DNA from: Dromiciops gliroides
Lineage: Eukaryota > Chordata > Mammalia > Microbiotheria > Microbiotheriidae
Direction: 5' to 3'
DNA: 64,000 bases
Assembly (NCBI RefSeq): GCF_019393635.1
Contig: NC_057864.1
Coordinates: forward strand, 469,882,617 to 469,946,616
Within the stretch, counting starts at the first letter, position 1, and each line of letters begins with the position of its first letter. Positions 51,501 to 63,215 of the stretch are shown here, piece by piece. The notes under the pieces are model-generated. The model saw only the letters and a program-made list of their open reading frames with translations. It made no database searches and had not been told where the DNA came from. Position numbers and translations under genes: made by a program.

Positions 51501-54500
51501 CTTTCAACGTTTTGAGGCAAGGGACATTGAGCAAGTCTGGTTTCCGTGACATTGTAGGGTGTATTGCATTTGGCAGCTCCATTAGTCAAACTTTATTACC
51601 ATGTAAAAGGCATGAACACAGCTGGAATAGGCAAACATGCTTGATAAACTCTGGTGGCCTGTTCAACCCTTTGCAGTAAGCCTCCTTTTGATCTTTCTTG
51701 TCTAAAGAGGCTGGATGGCCCAAAGTATCTGCTTTTAACAAGGCAGTAGTGTGAGCACAAATGAGCTGATTCTTCTGTTGGCCCTACAGATGGTTAAATG
51801 TATTCATCTAACACGGGAATGGGAAGTTCATTTCCCAGAAGCCTTTGTGGGAAGTAAAGAAACCTAGACACTGCTCAGTGAACCTAAAGGTATACATGGG
51901 AGTTTGCCCCCTCTCTGTACTCATAGAAGTGCTTTCTTGGCACAAACTGATCTTTGAAGAATAGGAACTCATTTTCAGGTGCTTAGAGAAACACTGAACA
52001 CTGTCCAGCTGCCTTCTCAGAAACAGGTTGTGTGAGTGGCTTAAGTATTGAGTTGAATCCTGGTAAATTAATATAGCCAGAGTTCACTCAGGGCTCATAC
52101 AGGTTAGATTTACTGGTGCTACTTATTTGAATTTATAATGTGTTTTAATAGGAAAAAAAAAGATTTGCTCATGCTATACTTACCTATGCGGGTGTCATTT
52201 CTGTTTAGATGCTCCCTTGGATGCGTGGGACCACTTCTACGTGCCTTTGAGAACCTTGTGGGTGAACAGGTTTTATGTGTACTTGGGTCTTGCCTTCGGC
52301 ATTAGCCTGTGCCTCTGTGTCCAAGTCGTCATCAAAAAGCTCGTAAGTAGAGTTATTTCTGAAGGGGATGGATGGAGGTTTGCTGGGGTTCAGATTTTAT
52401 GTATTCGGTTCCTAAAGGTTGTAGAGTATGTTTGTTGCTTTACTCTTTTATGGCTCTGCTAAGACTGAGTGAACGAATGAAAATGCATTTATTAAGCACT
52501 TACTGTATGCCTCAGATTAAGAAGATATCAAAGTTCCGTAATAATAATAGTTAGCATTTATATGGTACTTTGCAAAGTGCTTTACAATTATTCTCATTTG
52601 TGCTATTATTATTCCCATTTTGCAGATGAAGAAACTGAGGCCAAGGGTAGTATAAGTGATTGTGAAGCTAGGAAGAGTTTGAGACTGGATTTGAACTGAG
52701 GGCTTACTGACCCTATAGGCCCAGCTCTTTATCTTTTGTTGACACTTAGCTATTTTGTATTGAAAAATTTAGCTTGAAAATGTTTAGTTTTGAAAAAAAT
52801 AGTAGCCGCCTCTCCTCCTTTCCCTGTAGTTCTTACAAATCTAGAGGGGACAGCACACATATGGTTGACAGAGTTAGGGTCCAGAAAGTTCTTCACAGGC
52901 TTGGAAATTGGGCAGACTTGAACAAGTCTGAACTTTATTTGAAATTTAAGAGGGAGAAATGTAAAGTGTTACATTTGGGTTCAAGAAATCTACATCCCAA
53001 TGATAGGATGGGAAGAGTGGCTGGTAAGCAGATTGTCTGAAGAAGTGCCTGGAGTCTGAGAGGACCAGACATTTAGTGGGGATGTGGCAGCCCTAAAAAC
53101 TGGTCCATGTCAGAATCAGGTTTTTTAATGCAAGAAATAAAATAACATTGTTACCAAGGAGATAGATTATTTTGAAATGTGATATTTTTAAAAAGCAAAT
53201 TCATGGGCAACCAGGTTGAGAAGCCCTGTGCTAGCGGCAGGAGGGATGAGCAAGGGCAGAATCTGATTGGACTTGTACTTTAAGAATGTTCATTTCACAG
53301 CTTGGGGAAGGTGGATCAGGCAGGGAGAGGCTGGAGGTGAATCGACCAGTTAGGGCCAATTGCAGAAGTTGAGGTGGCAGGTGGCGAGCCCCTGAAGGAG
53401 TATGGTGGGAAGGGACAGATGTGAGAGGTGGCACCTCAGTAACCTGAAAGGTGAAATGAGGAGACTGACTTAGGTGATTTCTAATGTCTCATTTAGATCT
53501 AACATTCTATTATTCTATGAGTCTGCAAAGTGAGTTCTTAGGGGCAACGAGAAAGCCAAAAACCTCGATAAAGTAAGTATTTAGTTGAGTTACTCATGAA
53601 TTGTCTCCTCACCATCGATTAGTCTTTTTTGTTTTGTTTTTTTAGTGAGGCAATTGGGGTTAAGTGACTTGCCCAAGGTCACACAGCTAGTAAGTGTTAA
53701 GCGTCTGAGTGTCTGAGGCCGGATTTGAACTTAGGTCCTCCTGACTCCAGGGCTGGTGCTCTATGCACTGCGCCACCTAGCTGCCCCCATTGATTAGTTT
53801 TTGTTGTTGTTGTTGTTTTTTTTTTTTTTTTGAGGGGCAATGGGGGTTTAGTGACTTGCCCAGGGTCACACGGCTAGTAAGTGTCAAGTGTCTGAGGCCG
53901 GATTTGAACTCAGATACTCCTGAATCCAGGGCTGGTGCTTTATCCACCGCACCACCTAGCTGCCTCATCAATTAGTTTTAAAAAAACTTACTTTATTTTA
54001 AATTTATGGAATAAAAAAAAGAATTTCCACAATACAGTATAATAAAAAGATAATTGCACACAAGCATGTAGATCTATTATGAACAACTTGCTATGTTAAA
54101 TAAATCATCAAGTTATCACATAAATTTCATTAAAAGAAATAAATGGGGCACCAGGTAAGATACCAGGGGTGAGGCAGAGAAAAGAGCTGAACATGAATCT
54201 TTAGGTCATGAACCTGGACGATTGGAAGAAGAGAGATGCCCTTAATAGAAATAGTGTAGTTTAGGAAGAGGAGAGAGACTGGGCAAAGAGAATGAGTTTG
54301 GGTTTGGAAATGTGGAATCAAAGCCTTGTGTGACATCCAGGAGGAGAGGTCCAGCAGGTTGGAGATCAATCAGTCAATCCATGAACAGTTACCAAGCACC
54401 TGCTATGTGCCAGGCACTGTGCTAAGTGCTGCATGAGGGATGGGAGGTGGAAAGAGAGATGAGGGGATTTATATGTAGATCTGTGAATCATCTCCATGCT

Positions 54501-57500
54501 GATGATAACATGATGACAGAGAGAGAGAGAGAGAGGGAGAGAGAGAGAGAAAGAAAGGAGAAGAATATGAAGGAGGAGGAGGAGGAGGAGAGAAAGAAGA
54601 GAGAATGCCAGCTGAGAAGAGAGCCTTGGGAGCCACTCACAGTTAGTGGACAGGAGGGGGAGCATCATGCTACAGAGGAGGTTGAAAAGGAGCAGTCTGA
54701 CAGGTCGGGGGAGGACCAGGGGAGGGTGGTGTCCCTGAGAGCATCCACAGGGAGGGGATGGCCAGAAGTGCTGGATGCTCCCTAGAGGTCAGTGAGGATG
54801 AAGATTTAAGACAGCGCCACTGGATTTAGTCAGAAAGAGATAACCCTGATCTGGGAGAGAGCCGTTTCAGAGATGGATCGGGCAGGGCCGAGCTGGCTTC
54901 AAGTCCACAGCAGGGCTTCAGTTTGCAAGAGGGATTAGGTTGGCTTGGTTTGGCCCCAGAGCTCAGAGCTCAGAGCAGTGGGTGGGAATTGGGACTGGAG
55001 CTCTCAGACTAGAATGGGCGGCCTCTGGGCGGGGTCTTCGCTCCTTGGGGATCTTCCTGTTAAGGCAGGATTACTCCTTGTGGAACAGGTAGTCATGGGG
55101 CTTCTTTTTCAGGTGCTCTCTAAGGGTACTTCTGCATCTTAGGATTTTAATTTCCTAACCTCATAAGAAGTCCATTTCTTTACCCATTTCTGTCATCAGG
55201 AAGGCGGGGGATTGTAGAAAAAGATTGATTATGACGGCCAAAACGTGTACATTTTTGTCTTTAAGGGTGACAGAGCCACAAAGAAATCTTCCGTCCAGAA
55301 GGCCCCCACGGCCCGAGTGACTCCTGTGGCCAATGGTCCCAGTTCCCATCAGAAGAAAGAAGTCCATGTTTCTGGGGTAAAGGTCTTCTATGCTTCTCAG
55401 ACCGGCACCGCCAAGGTAAAGGGGCCTCGCTGTCGTTTTGACCTTTGGTTTCCAGGCTTGTTCTTGTGAGTCAGATTGACAGTTTTATTCCTAAAGTTTT
55501 TGTTTTCTTCATCTTTCCTGCTGCCCCCTCGTGAATATTGTGCAGAGCAGAACTTTCATTTTTGTTTTATGGAAAAGGCTCTTTGTCCTGTTTTCTGCCA
55601 TGACTGTGCCCTTCTCTGAGGAGGGTGGGCCTCAACTGCTGGGAGGTGGCAAGGATCAGAAGTAATAGGTGGGGTGGGGGTGGGGCTGGAGGGGGTGTCT
55701 GGGTCTCGTGATCAGCCACCAGCCCCATGTGGCAAAGCACCCATGGCAAAGTCCCTGGATCAGGCTTTCTCACCAGGTTTCTTTAGGTGGGTTCCATGTG
55801 TGATCCTAACAGGTTTGGCCTTCTGCCTTTCCCAGGCCATAGTAGACTTAAAGCTCCTTGCTGAGGCAGGCGCTGCTGGACACAGACACATTTTTAGCAG
55901 GAAGAAGGCTGATGGTAGTGGAGAAGACAAAAAGCCTCTGAGGTAGATGGGGGGCTCAGGAAGCATGGCAGCCCATGGCTGTTGGCACAGGGGCAAATCT
56001 CCGTGGCTCAGGATGCTCGGAGGGCAGGATGGTGTGCAGCGCATGTGTGGGGCAGGATTTACAAGATACTCCAGTGTCATCGGGACATGAGGAATTACAG
56101 CCGGGCTCTGGACATAAGGGCCACATCTGGTTCTGAACTGACTTAGCAGCAATCCCCATTGCTCCCATTTCTGTAACATGTCCTAGGCACAAGGCCTGGT
56201 GAAGCCCCTTGCAGCTGTGTTCTCCTTTGGACCTAGAAGGAGTTTCCTCCCTGGGTTAGAATTAAAGTCACAGGCCTGATTAAAAGGAGGCCAGGACGTG
56301 CGTGATCCCCTTTATTTTATTATGTTGTCCTCCTTATATATATATGTATTTTTTTGGTGAGGCAATTGAGGTTAAGTGACTTGCCCAGGGTCACACAGCT
56401 AGTAAGTGTCAAGTGTCTGAGGCCAGATTTGAACTCATGTTGTCCTGAATCCAAGGCCAGTGCTCTATCCACTGCACCACTTAGCTGCCCTGTCCTCTTT
56501 ATATTTTATTTTTAATTTTTTAATTTTTAAAATTTTTTGGTGGGGCAATGAGGGTTAAGTGACTTGCCCAGGGTCACACAGCTAGTAAGTGTCAAGGGTC
56601 TGAGGCTGGATTTGAACTCAGGTCCTCCTGAATCCAGGGCCGGCGCTTTATCCACTGTGCCATTTAGCTGCCCCCACTCCTTATATTTTAACTTGACACA
56701 GTCACAAAGCTGACCCAGTGCCTCTGTGGCTTCACAGGCCCTGGGCTTAGCTTTGGGGGTGGCCCAAAGATGAGTCTCCCAGGGCAGCTCCCTAGGAAAA
56801 CTCCCTGGGTTTTCTATCTCCTCCTACTACCTTGTTTTGGGTTGGGGATGCCACAGAAAACTGACAGAGACCCACGTCAGCTCCTAGTCATCCATGGGCT
56901 AGGAAGTCACCTTGCTGGCTGCTCTAAAGGCTTATGGAAGTTTTAAGCTGTGATCGCTTGTTGGAACAGCCTTTGTCCAGGACAGAAGGGAAGTACGCAT
57001 GCGTGAGCTGTGAACAGGCACGTCATCCCTCCTTCCTGTCCATTAGTCCTTGCTGGCCTTCTGACTAGCCCTGGGGTGGGGTGGGGACTGGCCCTTCTCA
57101 CCCTCACCCCAAAGGGGAGTTTTGATGGTTTTCAGATCGATCCACCGCTCCCTATAGTAAATCCCCCCTTTCCCTGGGAGCTGTCTAGTGTTCTGCCCTC
57201 CAATCGAAGGCCCGCTTTCCCTGTGAAGCCCCCTTCTTGGAGAGAGGACTGGGGAGTGCTAGGGTTGACCCCTTCCCCTGTACTTGGACAGTGCAGGTCA
57301 CTCCCACCACTGCTGAGGGACAGGGCTTGGGTTTGCTTCTCTGTATTGTGGCTCTGGTCCTTGTTGCTCCTTAACCTTGTTCCTGCTTCTTCTAGGGAGG
57401 GGAGAAGGGAAGGGAATAAGCATTTATATAATGCCTACTATGTGCTAGGCACAGTGCTAAGTGCTTTTTACCAATATTACCTTCATTTGATGAACTTGAT

Positions 57501-60500
57501 GTTCCAGGTTCCAGGACCCAGGGGCCTCCTCCCAGAGGTTTGTTCTGTGTACATTCCCCCCACCCCCCACCCCGTCAGTGTGTATCACAGCCTCTTGCTC
57601 ATGTCCCTGGGGCTTCTGGCTTGGTCTGGGGCTCCTCCTTGCACCACCAGCTCACTACCTCCCTTTGGAGGCTTCCTCTGCTTTTGGTGCTCCACAGTCC
57701 CTGGAAAGCCACGGGGCTGCTCAGGCTTCCTCCCAGGCTTCCTCTGACCACCTTCTTCCCGGCTCTCAGTCCTGGTTCGCTTCCTGTCCCTAATAGTCTG
57801 GCCTTTTTAAAAGAAGGCCAAGTCCAAGGATGTGTGATTCAAGGAGTCGCCCTCACTGTGGGCAGGGGTCAGGGCAGGATGCTGGGCCAGCTGGGTTCTG
57901 CCTTCTCAAAGGGGCACCTTTGTCAAGGGCCTCTTCCTTAAGCAGACAGAGGAGGGATTCAGAAAGCCCCCAGGGGGCTCTCCTGGGCACACACTTACTA
58001 TGTAGATCTTTGTAACTACTTATGCTTAAAAATAGCTTTGATGCAGAATCCATTCAGAATTCTTTTTACTTCCCCAGTATTCCATTCTGTTTGGCCATTC
58101 ACCTCTCAGTTTACGTCCCTGTTTTCCTTTCTCCAGCCACAGTTGGTGGAAGCGTTACTCTTCTGTTCATACTTTGTAATTTAAGCACTGCTCACTATCC
58201 CAATAAGTCCTTTACAGTTTCTTATCTTCCTCCTATCTATCATTTGTAAGAGCAAAATTGTAGGGTTCCTTCTCATTTCTATACCCTAGTTGAATCAACC
58301 ATTTGCCAACTATTGGACACTTAGGTTGTTTCCAGTTGTTTGCAATTACAAACAATGCTGCCGTACATCTGTGTGAACAGATGTATCTTTTTTCTTTATG
58401 ATAATGCTCTCGGGGCACATGGGATGATTGGATCAAAAGGTATGATCACAGGGAGACAAGGAGAGTGCTGTGCAGAGAGAGCCAGACACCTCTGATCCTC
58501 GGTGTCCTCATCTGTTCATTGAGGAGGAGACTGGACCAGAGGATGCTCTAAATCTGGGACCCCAAGGTGGTGCTTGTGCCACTGTTTGGGATCTGCAGGA
58601 GGCTGTCTGCTGCGATGCCACTCCTTGGCTCTGCCAACCTTGCCGAGGGCCCCCAGGGCCTGGCAGCATTGTCGGGTCCGAGCCTCGGTGGAGGGCCTGA
58701 AGTGATCCCCTCACTCCATTCCTCTGGTCCTTAGGGAGGCGAGAATTTTCTTCAAGCAATTGTTTCCAGTGTGTTTCTTCTTGTAAATTCTGTTTGTGGC
58801 TTTTGACCATTTACCCAATGAGATGCAATCTGTGATTGCCATGGAGGGAGTTAATAAAAAAAAAAAGTCGGTGTTTAAAAGGGGTTAAGAGCAGTCCTGG
58901 AAAGTTCACACCTGCTGAAATGGGGTCACTTACGGGTCCCCGTTACTCTCAGTCTCTCGAACACTTTGTCTGATTTTTTTTTCCCTCAGGGATTTGCAGC
59001 AAGTCTCGCCCAAGCAGTAACGGCTCTTGGATTGCCTGTGGTGGTCATTAATTTGAAAGACTATGACCCGGATGATCATCTGGGGGAAGAGGTAGGTGAT
59101 GGATTGTCTTCTGTCTCTTTCACCACTGAAGCACCTTCTGGTGTCTGACTCCTTGGCTGCTCAGGAATACTTGGGTCTTCTAGAATCAATTTAATCTAGA
59201 AAAGGATCTTTGTAGAAGGGAATCTGAGGCCAGATGATCCCTGTTGTAGCCATCACTCTGAGACCCTGTGGAATCTGAGCCTGGGAGGACTGGAAAGCCT
59301 GTGTCTGCAGCCTGGAGGGCTGATGATGTTACTGTTATAAAAGACTATGTAACAATCGCGATTGTTGTGAGATGGATAGTATTACATTGTAGTATATTGT
59401 TTATGGCAATATCATATATTATTGTATGCTTTATATTATGTAATATCAACAACAGCTGGCATTTATGCAGCACCCTAATGTTTGCAGAGTGCTTTGCATA
59501 CATTATCTCATTTGATTCTCCTTAACAGCCCTTTGAAGTAGGCCTCTTATTCCTCTTTTACAGGTGAGGAAACTGAAGCTGAGAGAGATAGGGTGACTTA
59601 CCCAGGGTCATACCGTTTGCACGTGTCTTCCTGGCTCCAAGCCTCTGTACCGTGCCACCAAGTTGCCCAGACTAGGTGCCCTCCAGCACTGAGTGTGCCC
59701 CAGGAAGTTTCCCATCTGAGGCCTGACTGGGCCCTCCCTTACTCGGCTTTGGAGATCAGACAAGATGGGGCCCATGCTGGGTGGGAGGCCTGGCTGGGGC
59801 CATGTTAGTTACATGAAATTTGGCTTCCCCATCGCTCTTTACCTGCAGGGGTATTTTTCAATGTGTAGAGGCCACAGGCACATTTCATGTGCTAACACAA
59901 AGCCTCTGGTCTTTTTGCCACCTTCAGGATGGTCTTTAGACCCTTTTCTGTCCCTTTATGTCACTCCCTCTTACTCCCCAGGACTCAGAGTCCCTACTCA
60001 AGAAGGAGACCGTGACACTTAAAAAGATTCCTGGTGCCCGAGCATGGGGCTAAGGGCCATGGGGCTCCCCGGCAGTTCTTCTTGCTCCATGGATGCCCTT
60101 GAGGCTGTGGGAGGTTGAAAGGGCACAGCTCACCACTTCTGGGCACCACATCCTCTATCGCTAGCCACCCTACTTCTCTCTTCTATGAAACAGGGATAAT
60201 CACAGCTCTTCTCTCTCAGTTTTGAGAATTAATAACACATGAGAAAGACTCTTCCATTTCTTGGAGGCCGAGACAACACGAATTGAGTTTAGAAAGATAC
60301 CCCTTTCATTAGGATGATTGGGAAATCCTTTGGGAATGCTTTTTATTTGTAGGTGACCAGTAAAAGTATCTGCGTCTTTCTGGTTGCTACGTACACGGAT
60401 GGCCGACCACCAGACGGTGCAGAGTGGTTCTGCAAATGGTTAGAGGAAGCCTCCAGTGACTTTAGATTCGGCAAGACTTATCTGAAGGGCATGAGATATG

Positions 60501-62682
60501 CAGTGTTTGGACTGGGAAACTCAGCGTACGAGAGCAACTTTAACAAGGTGAGGGGTCGGCTTGCATCCCCTTGGTGGGGGTAGTTGGGATCGCTCTTCCG
60601 TTCCAGGGTCTCCCAGCAGGATTGTCCCACGGGGATGGAAGCTCAGAAGAGCTGTCCCCACAGCAGCAGGGGTTCTTGCTCATTCCCTGGTTGCAGAACG
60701 TGACCCTTCAGGTGGTACTGGACAGTCTTCATGAGGTGCTGTGACCAAAGACATTCACTCTCTGGTGGTGGGATTTGGAGAACTGGCTCTTCAGTGATAT
60801 ACACAGCTTCTCTTGGGGCTGTATTCAAAGCCTCATCAGCTTGTCGTGGGACTTACTAGAGGCTGGCACAGCCTCCTCCATCATGCCTTGGTAATCAGTG
60901 GGGTAGAGTCTGGCAAAAACACATGAACACTGGGTCGGGTCTGATGGGGCATACCTCATCCTGTACCCGTAGTCCTCCACTCTCTGTTGAGAGGGGAGAG
61001 GTGCAGTCTCACCAGTTACGTTTTGGGGCAGAGTTGATCATTGCGTGTCACCCTTGACTGTTCATCCTTCATCACCCCCATGTCTGACCAGTTGCCAGTC
61101 GGGTTCACCTCCTCACCTTCTTGTATTTGCCTCCTCTCTCCTGACTCCACAACCCCGAGCGTGGGCCCCCTTGGCCTCTTTCAGGAGCCTCCTGATTGCT
61201 GTCCCTGTACCCAGTCTCTTGGAACCGCTCGCTCCCTTCCTGGGTCTTCCCAGTTTCCCTTTCCTTCGGAGACCTTTCCTGATTCTCTTACCTCCCCACA
61301 TCACTGAGTGTCTTGCACATGTCCTGTATCTACTCATCTGTGAGCATTTGTGGCTCCTTAGTAGACTGGGAACTCATGGAGGGCAGGGGTTGTCTTACTT
61401 TTGTGTCCGTAGGCACACCAAGTTGGTGTTTATCACACGCTTGTTGGCTGATTGGTTGTTTGATTTCAGAAGTAAAGGAGCAGCTCCCACATTCAGTGGG
61501 AGCCTGTTTCACAGCTCTCACAGTTTCATCAGTCTCTGTTTGGGCAGGGGTTAGGTGGGGGAGGGGTCCTATAATCTGCCTCAGGGGGTTTTCTGCATAG
61601 TAGGACACTTCAGAGCCACTTTTTCAGATAAAGGTCCCTTGAAACCTGATGAGCTTGTAGGACAGACTCCTCCTGCTAGTCACTGCGGCCGCTCACTGCT
61701 GCCTTCTCTCCAAGGGGCTTACTGCTGTCCAGGAACAAGCCTGGCTTTCTCTGTGCTGGCCCAGACTGTAGGCCCAGTCATAGGTTCACCCCAAAGGCCA
61801 GATGGGGATCCCAAACCTTCCTCAGGGCCCACCGGCTTCACTCTTTACTTTGACTGCATTCCCTCACTCTGTCAGCCTCCCCAGCCAGCGTAGATGCCTA
61901 GCCCCAGGTCCTGGCCTGGTTCTTGGCAGGGGGTGAGCTCTTTTTGGACCCTTCCCTTCTCTGATTCTTGGGGGCCCAGCTCGACAGACCTGAAACACTT
62001 TGGGGGTATTTGAATTTATTTGCTCTTGTCCTTTTTCTGTGCTCATGGGAAAGCACAGGTTACAAGTCCCCCAAATGAGGCCGGATGGTGCTCCTGTTGA
62101 AGCCTTCTCTAGATCCATTAGCCCTGATTCCTTTGGGGCTCATTTCAGTCCCTTCGTGTGTTTTTTTCTGTGGGGCCGGAGCGCTTGCCCTTGGAAACAT
62201 CATTTATGATCAGCTTCTGAGGTGCCCAACCCATGAGTCTTGGCACATTTGCTGAATTTGTGTTTTACCAAATTGGTTGTTGGCTAGTAAACTTGCCATG
62301 TTGAAATTCAGTCTTTTCTGTTTAATTTCTCTACCTCGGCCTTGACTCACACTCAGGACCGGGTCCCTGCATGATTGGTTTCCCTTGTCTCTTGCAGGTC
62401 GGCAGAAATGTTGATAGATGGTTGTGGATGCTCAGTGCCAGGCGGGTCATGACCTGTGGGGAGGGTGACAGCAATGTGGTGAAGAGCAGGCACGGAAACC
62501 TGGAAGCGGACTTTGCCGCTTGGCAGGCCCACTTCCTTTCCCAGCTGCAGGACCTAAGCCGAGGCAACTTTGGTGAGAAGAAGGCCTGCCGCAAACACCA
62601 CGAGGGCAGCTGTGAGAAAGGCAACTGCAAACTCAAGAAGAAGGAGGGCAAGGGTGAGGGGCCCCGGCGGGAGGCCCCAGAG
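47705..62682 (+). CDS. TYW1: TYW1, tRNA wybutosine-synthesis enzyme, 5' half (exons 1-6)
   Basis: Six exons in one frame give MDAPLDAWDHFYVPLRTLWV, a hydrophobic segment (RFYVYLGLAFGISLCLCVQV, about residues 21-40), a variable linker, then a flavodoxin domain. FMN-binding loops are visible: ASQTGTAKGFA, VATYTDG and VFGLGNSAY. TYW1 uses pyruvate, a [4Fe-4S] cluster and radical SAM chemistry to turn m1G37 of tRNA-Phe into the tricyclic 4-demethylwyosine; the flavodoxin part supplies electrons. The exon set ends in the basic/Cys-His linker (KKACRKHHEGSCEKGNCKL) after the flavodoxin domain. The radical-SAM exons lie outside the window. The position next to SBDS, head to head, is the conserved vertebrate arrangement. 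Confidence 0.97.
47859..47870 (+). promoter_or_regulatory. NRF1-type site in TYW1 intron 1
   Basis: CGCGCATGCGCA fits the NRF1 consensus YGCGCAYGCGCR fully. It lies about 150 bp inside the gene. A near copy, CGCGCATGCGTG, follows at 47903-47914, and a half-site (TGCGCAGGCGCC) lies near 46626 on the SBDS side. Confidence 0.5.
48540..48582 (+). repeat. (GT)n microsatellite in TYW1 intron 1
   Basis: About 20 uninterrupted GT units. Confidence 0.95.
48661..48817 (-). repeat. WSINE1-type SINE (first of a pair)
   Basis: Reverse copy. AAGCAC(C)TTT-type target text lies on both sides and again after the next copy. Confidence 0.92.
48830..48981 (-). repeat. WSINE1-type SINE (second of a pair)
   Basis: Reverse copy starting right after the repeated target. 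A C-run replaces part of its CTAGCTGCCCC end. Confidence 0.92.
50372..50510 (-). repeat. WSINE1-type SINE, head-truncated, with target duplication
   Basis: CTCTGCCTTCTTTC at 50358-50371 and 50511-50524; lacks the CCACCTAGCTGCCCC head. Confidence 0.92.
52209..52342 (+). CDS. TYW1: TYW1 exon 2 (membrane segment)
   Basis: 134 bp after TTCTGTTTAG, before GTAAGTAG. It reads APLDAWDHFYVPLRTLWVNR, then FYVYLGLAFGISLCLCV, QVVIKKL, the predicted N-terminal transmembrane helix. Confidence 0.95.
52540..52745 (-). repeat. MIR-like old SINE in TYW1 intron 2
   Basis: In reverse: TTTGCAAAGTGCTTTACAAT tail and CAGATGAAGAAACTGAGGCC core. Confidence 0.7.
53625..53787 (-). repeat. WSINE1-type SINE (first of a pair)
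   Basis: CAT(C/T)GATTAGT target at 53613 and 53788. Confidence 0.93.
53801..53965 (-). repeat. WSINE1-type SINE (second of a pair)
   Basis: Follows the repeated target. A third target copy, CATCAATTAGTTT, follows at 53966-53978. Confidence 0.93.
54517..54605 (+). repeat. (GA)n / (GGA)n tract in TYW1 intron 2
   Basis: GAGAGA run followed by GGAGGA runs. Confidence 0.92.
55266..55415 (+). CDS. TYW1: TYW1 exon 3 (flavodoxin P-loop)
   Basis: 150 bp after GTCTTTAAG, before GTAAAGGG. It reads GDRATKKSSVQKAPTARV, TPVANGPSSHQKKEVHVSG, VKVFYASQTGTAK. The linker is poorly conserved; the end carries the FMN-phosphate loop. Confidence 0.95.
56345..56490 (-). repeat. WSINE1-type SINE (first of a pair)
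   Basis: Target TGTCCTC(C/T)TTATAT before it (about 56324) and after it (56491). Confidence 0.93.
56535..56675 (-). repeat. WSINE1-type SINE (second of a pair)
   Basis: Reverse full copy. A partial third target (ACTCCTTATATTTTA) follows at about 56677. Confidence 0.93.
58225..58450 (-). mobile_element. Ancient L1 ORF2-tail fragment in TYW1 intron 3
   Basis: In reverse it reads CTAALFVIANNWKQPKCPIV, GKWLIQLGYRNEKEPYNFA, recognisable as the end of L1 ORF2. Confidence 0.65.
58990..59091 (+). CDS. TYW1: TYW1 exon 4
   Basis: 102 bp after TTCCCTCAG, before GTAGGTGA. It reads GFAASLAQAVTALGLPVV, VINLKDYDPDDHLGEE in the flavodoxin domain. Confidence 0.97.
59437..59670 (-). repeat. MIR-like old SINE in TYW1 intron 4
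   Basis: In reverse: TTTGCAGAGTGCTTTGCATA tail and CAGGTGAGGAAACTGAAGCT core. Confidence 0.7.
60353..60547 (+). CDS. TYW1: TYW1 exon 5
   Basis: 195 bp after TATTTGTAG, before GTGAGGGG. It reads VTSKSICVFLVATYTDGR, PPDGAEWFCKWLEEASSDF, RFGKTYLKGMRYAVFGLGN, SAYESNFNK. Two further FMN-contacting loops. Confidence 0.97.
62398..62682 (+). CDS. TYW1: TYW1 exon 6
   Basis: 285 bp after CTCTTGCAG, before GTACGCTG. It reads VGRNVDRWLWMLSARRVMTC, GEGDSNVVKSRHGNLEADFA and continues to the Lys-rich linker. A second possible donor (GTGAGGGG) lies near 62654, inside the linker, so the exact 3' border is less certain than the rest. Confidence 0.9.
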
Positions 62683-62689
62683 GTACGCT

Positions 62690-63215
62690 GCTCCCTGTGC
62701 CCATTCCTGCCTCCCTCCCCTCTCCCTCCTTCCTTCTTGCCTTCCCTCCTTCTCTCCTTCCTTCCTTCTTCCTTCCCTCCCTCCCTCCTTTCTCCCTTCC
62801 TTCCTTCTTCCCTTTCTCCTTTACTTTTTCCCTTCTCTTCCTTCTTCCCTCTCTTTTTCCTTTTCTTCTTTTTCCCTCCTTCCTTCCTTCTTTTTCCCTT
62901 TTTCCCATCTTCCCTCTCCTTTTTCGTTCCTTCCTTTTCCCTTCTCTTTTCTCCTCTTTCCTTCTTCTAACCCTCCTTTTTCCTTTCCTTCTTCCCTCTT
63001 TCCTCTCTTCCTCCCTCCCTTCTTCTTGCCTTCCCTACTTCCTTTTTCATTTCCTTTCTTCTTTTCTACTTAACTCTCTTCCTCCTACCTTCCCTTCCTT
63101 CCTTCCTTCCTTCTTCCCTGTCTCCTCTTCTCTCCTTCCCTCTTCCTCCTCTTCTTTCCCCCTTACTCCCTCCCATCCTCCCTCCTTTCTTCCTTCCTCT
63201 ATGTCCCCCTTTCTC
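62690..63215 (+). repeat. Long CT-rich pyrimidine tract in TYW1 intron 6
   Basis: About 500 bp of nearly pure C/T, built from CCTT and CCTTT units with imperfect phasing, starting directly after the exon 6 donor. It produces long Pro/Ser/Phe/Leu-only frames that are not genes. Confidence 0.95.

Larger units (their letters stand above)
47709..52208 (+). other. TYW1: TYW1 intron 1
   Basis: 4.5 kb. It holds the CpG-dense start, a (GT)n array, three WSINE copies and old MIR/L2 pieces. About 51130-52200 is unique sequence without a recognised feature. Confidence 0.6.
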
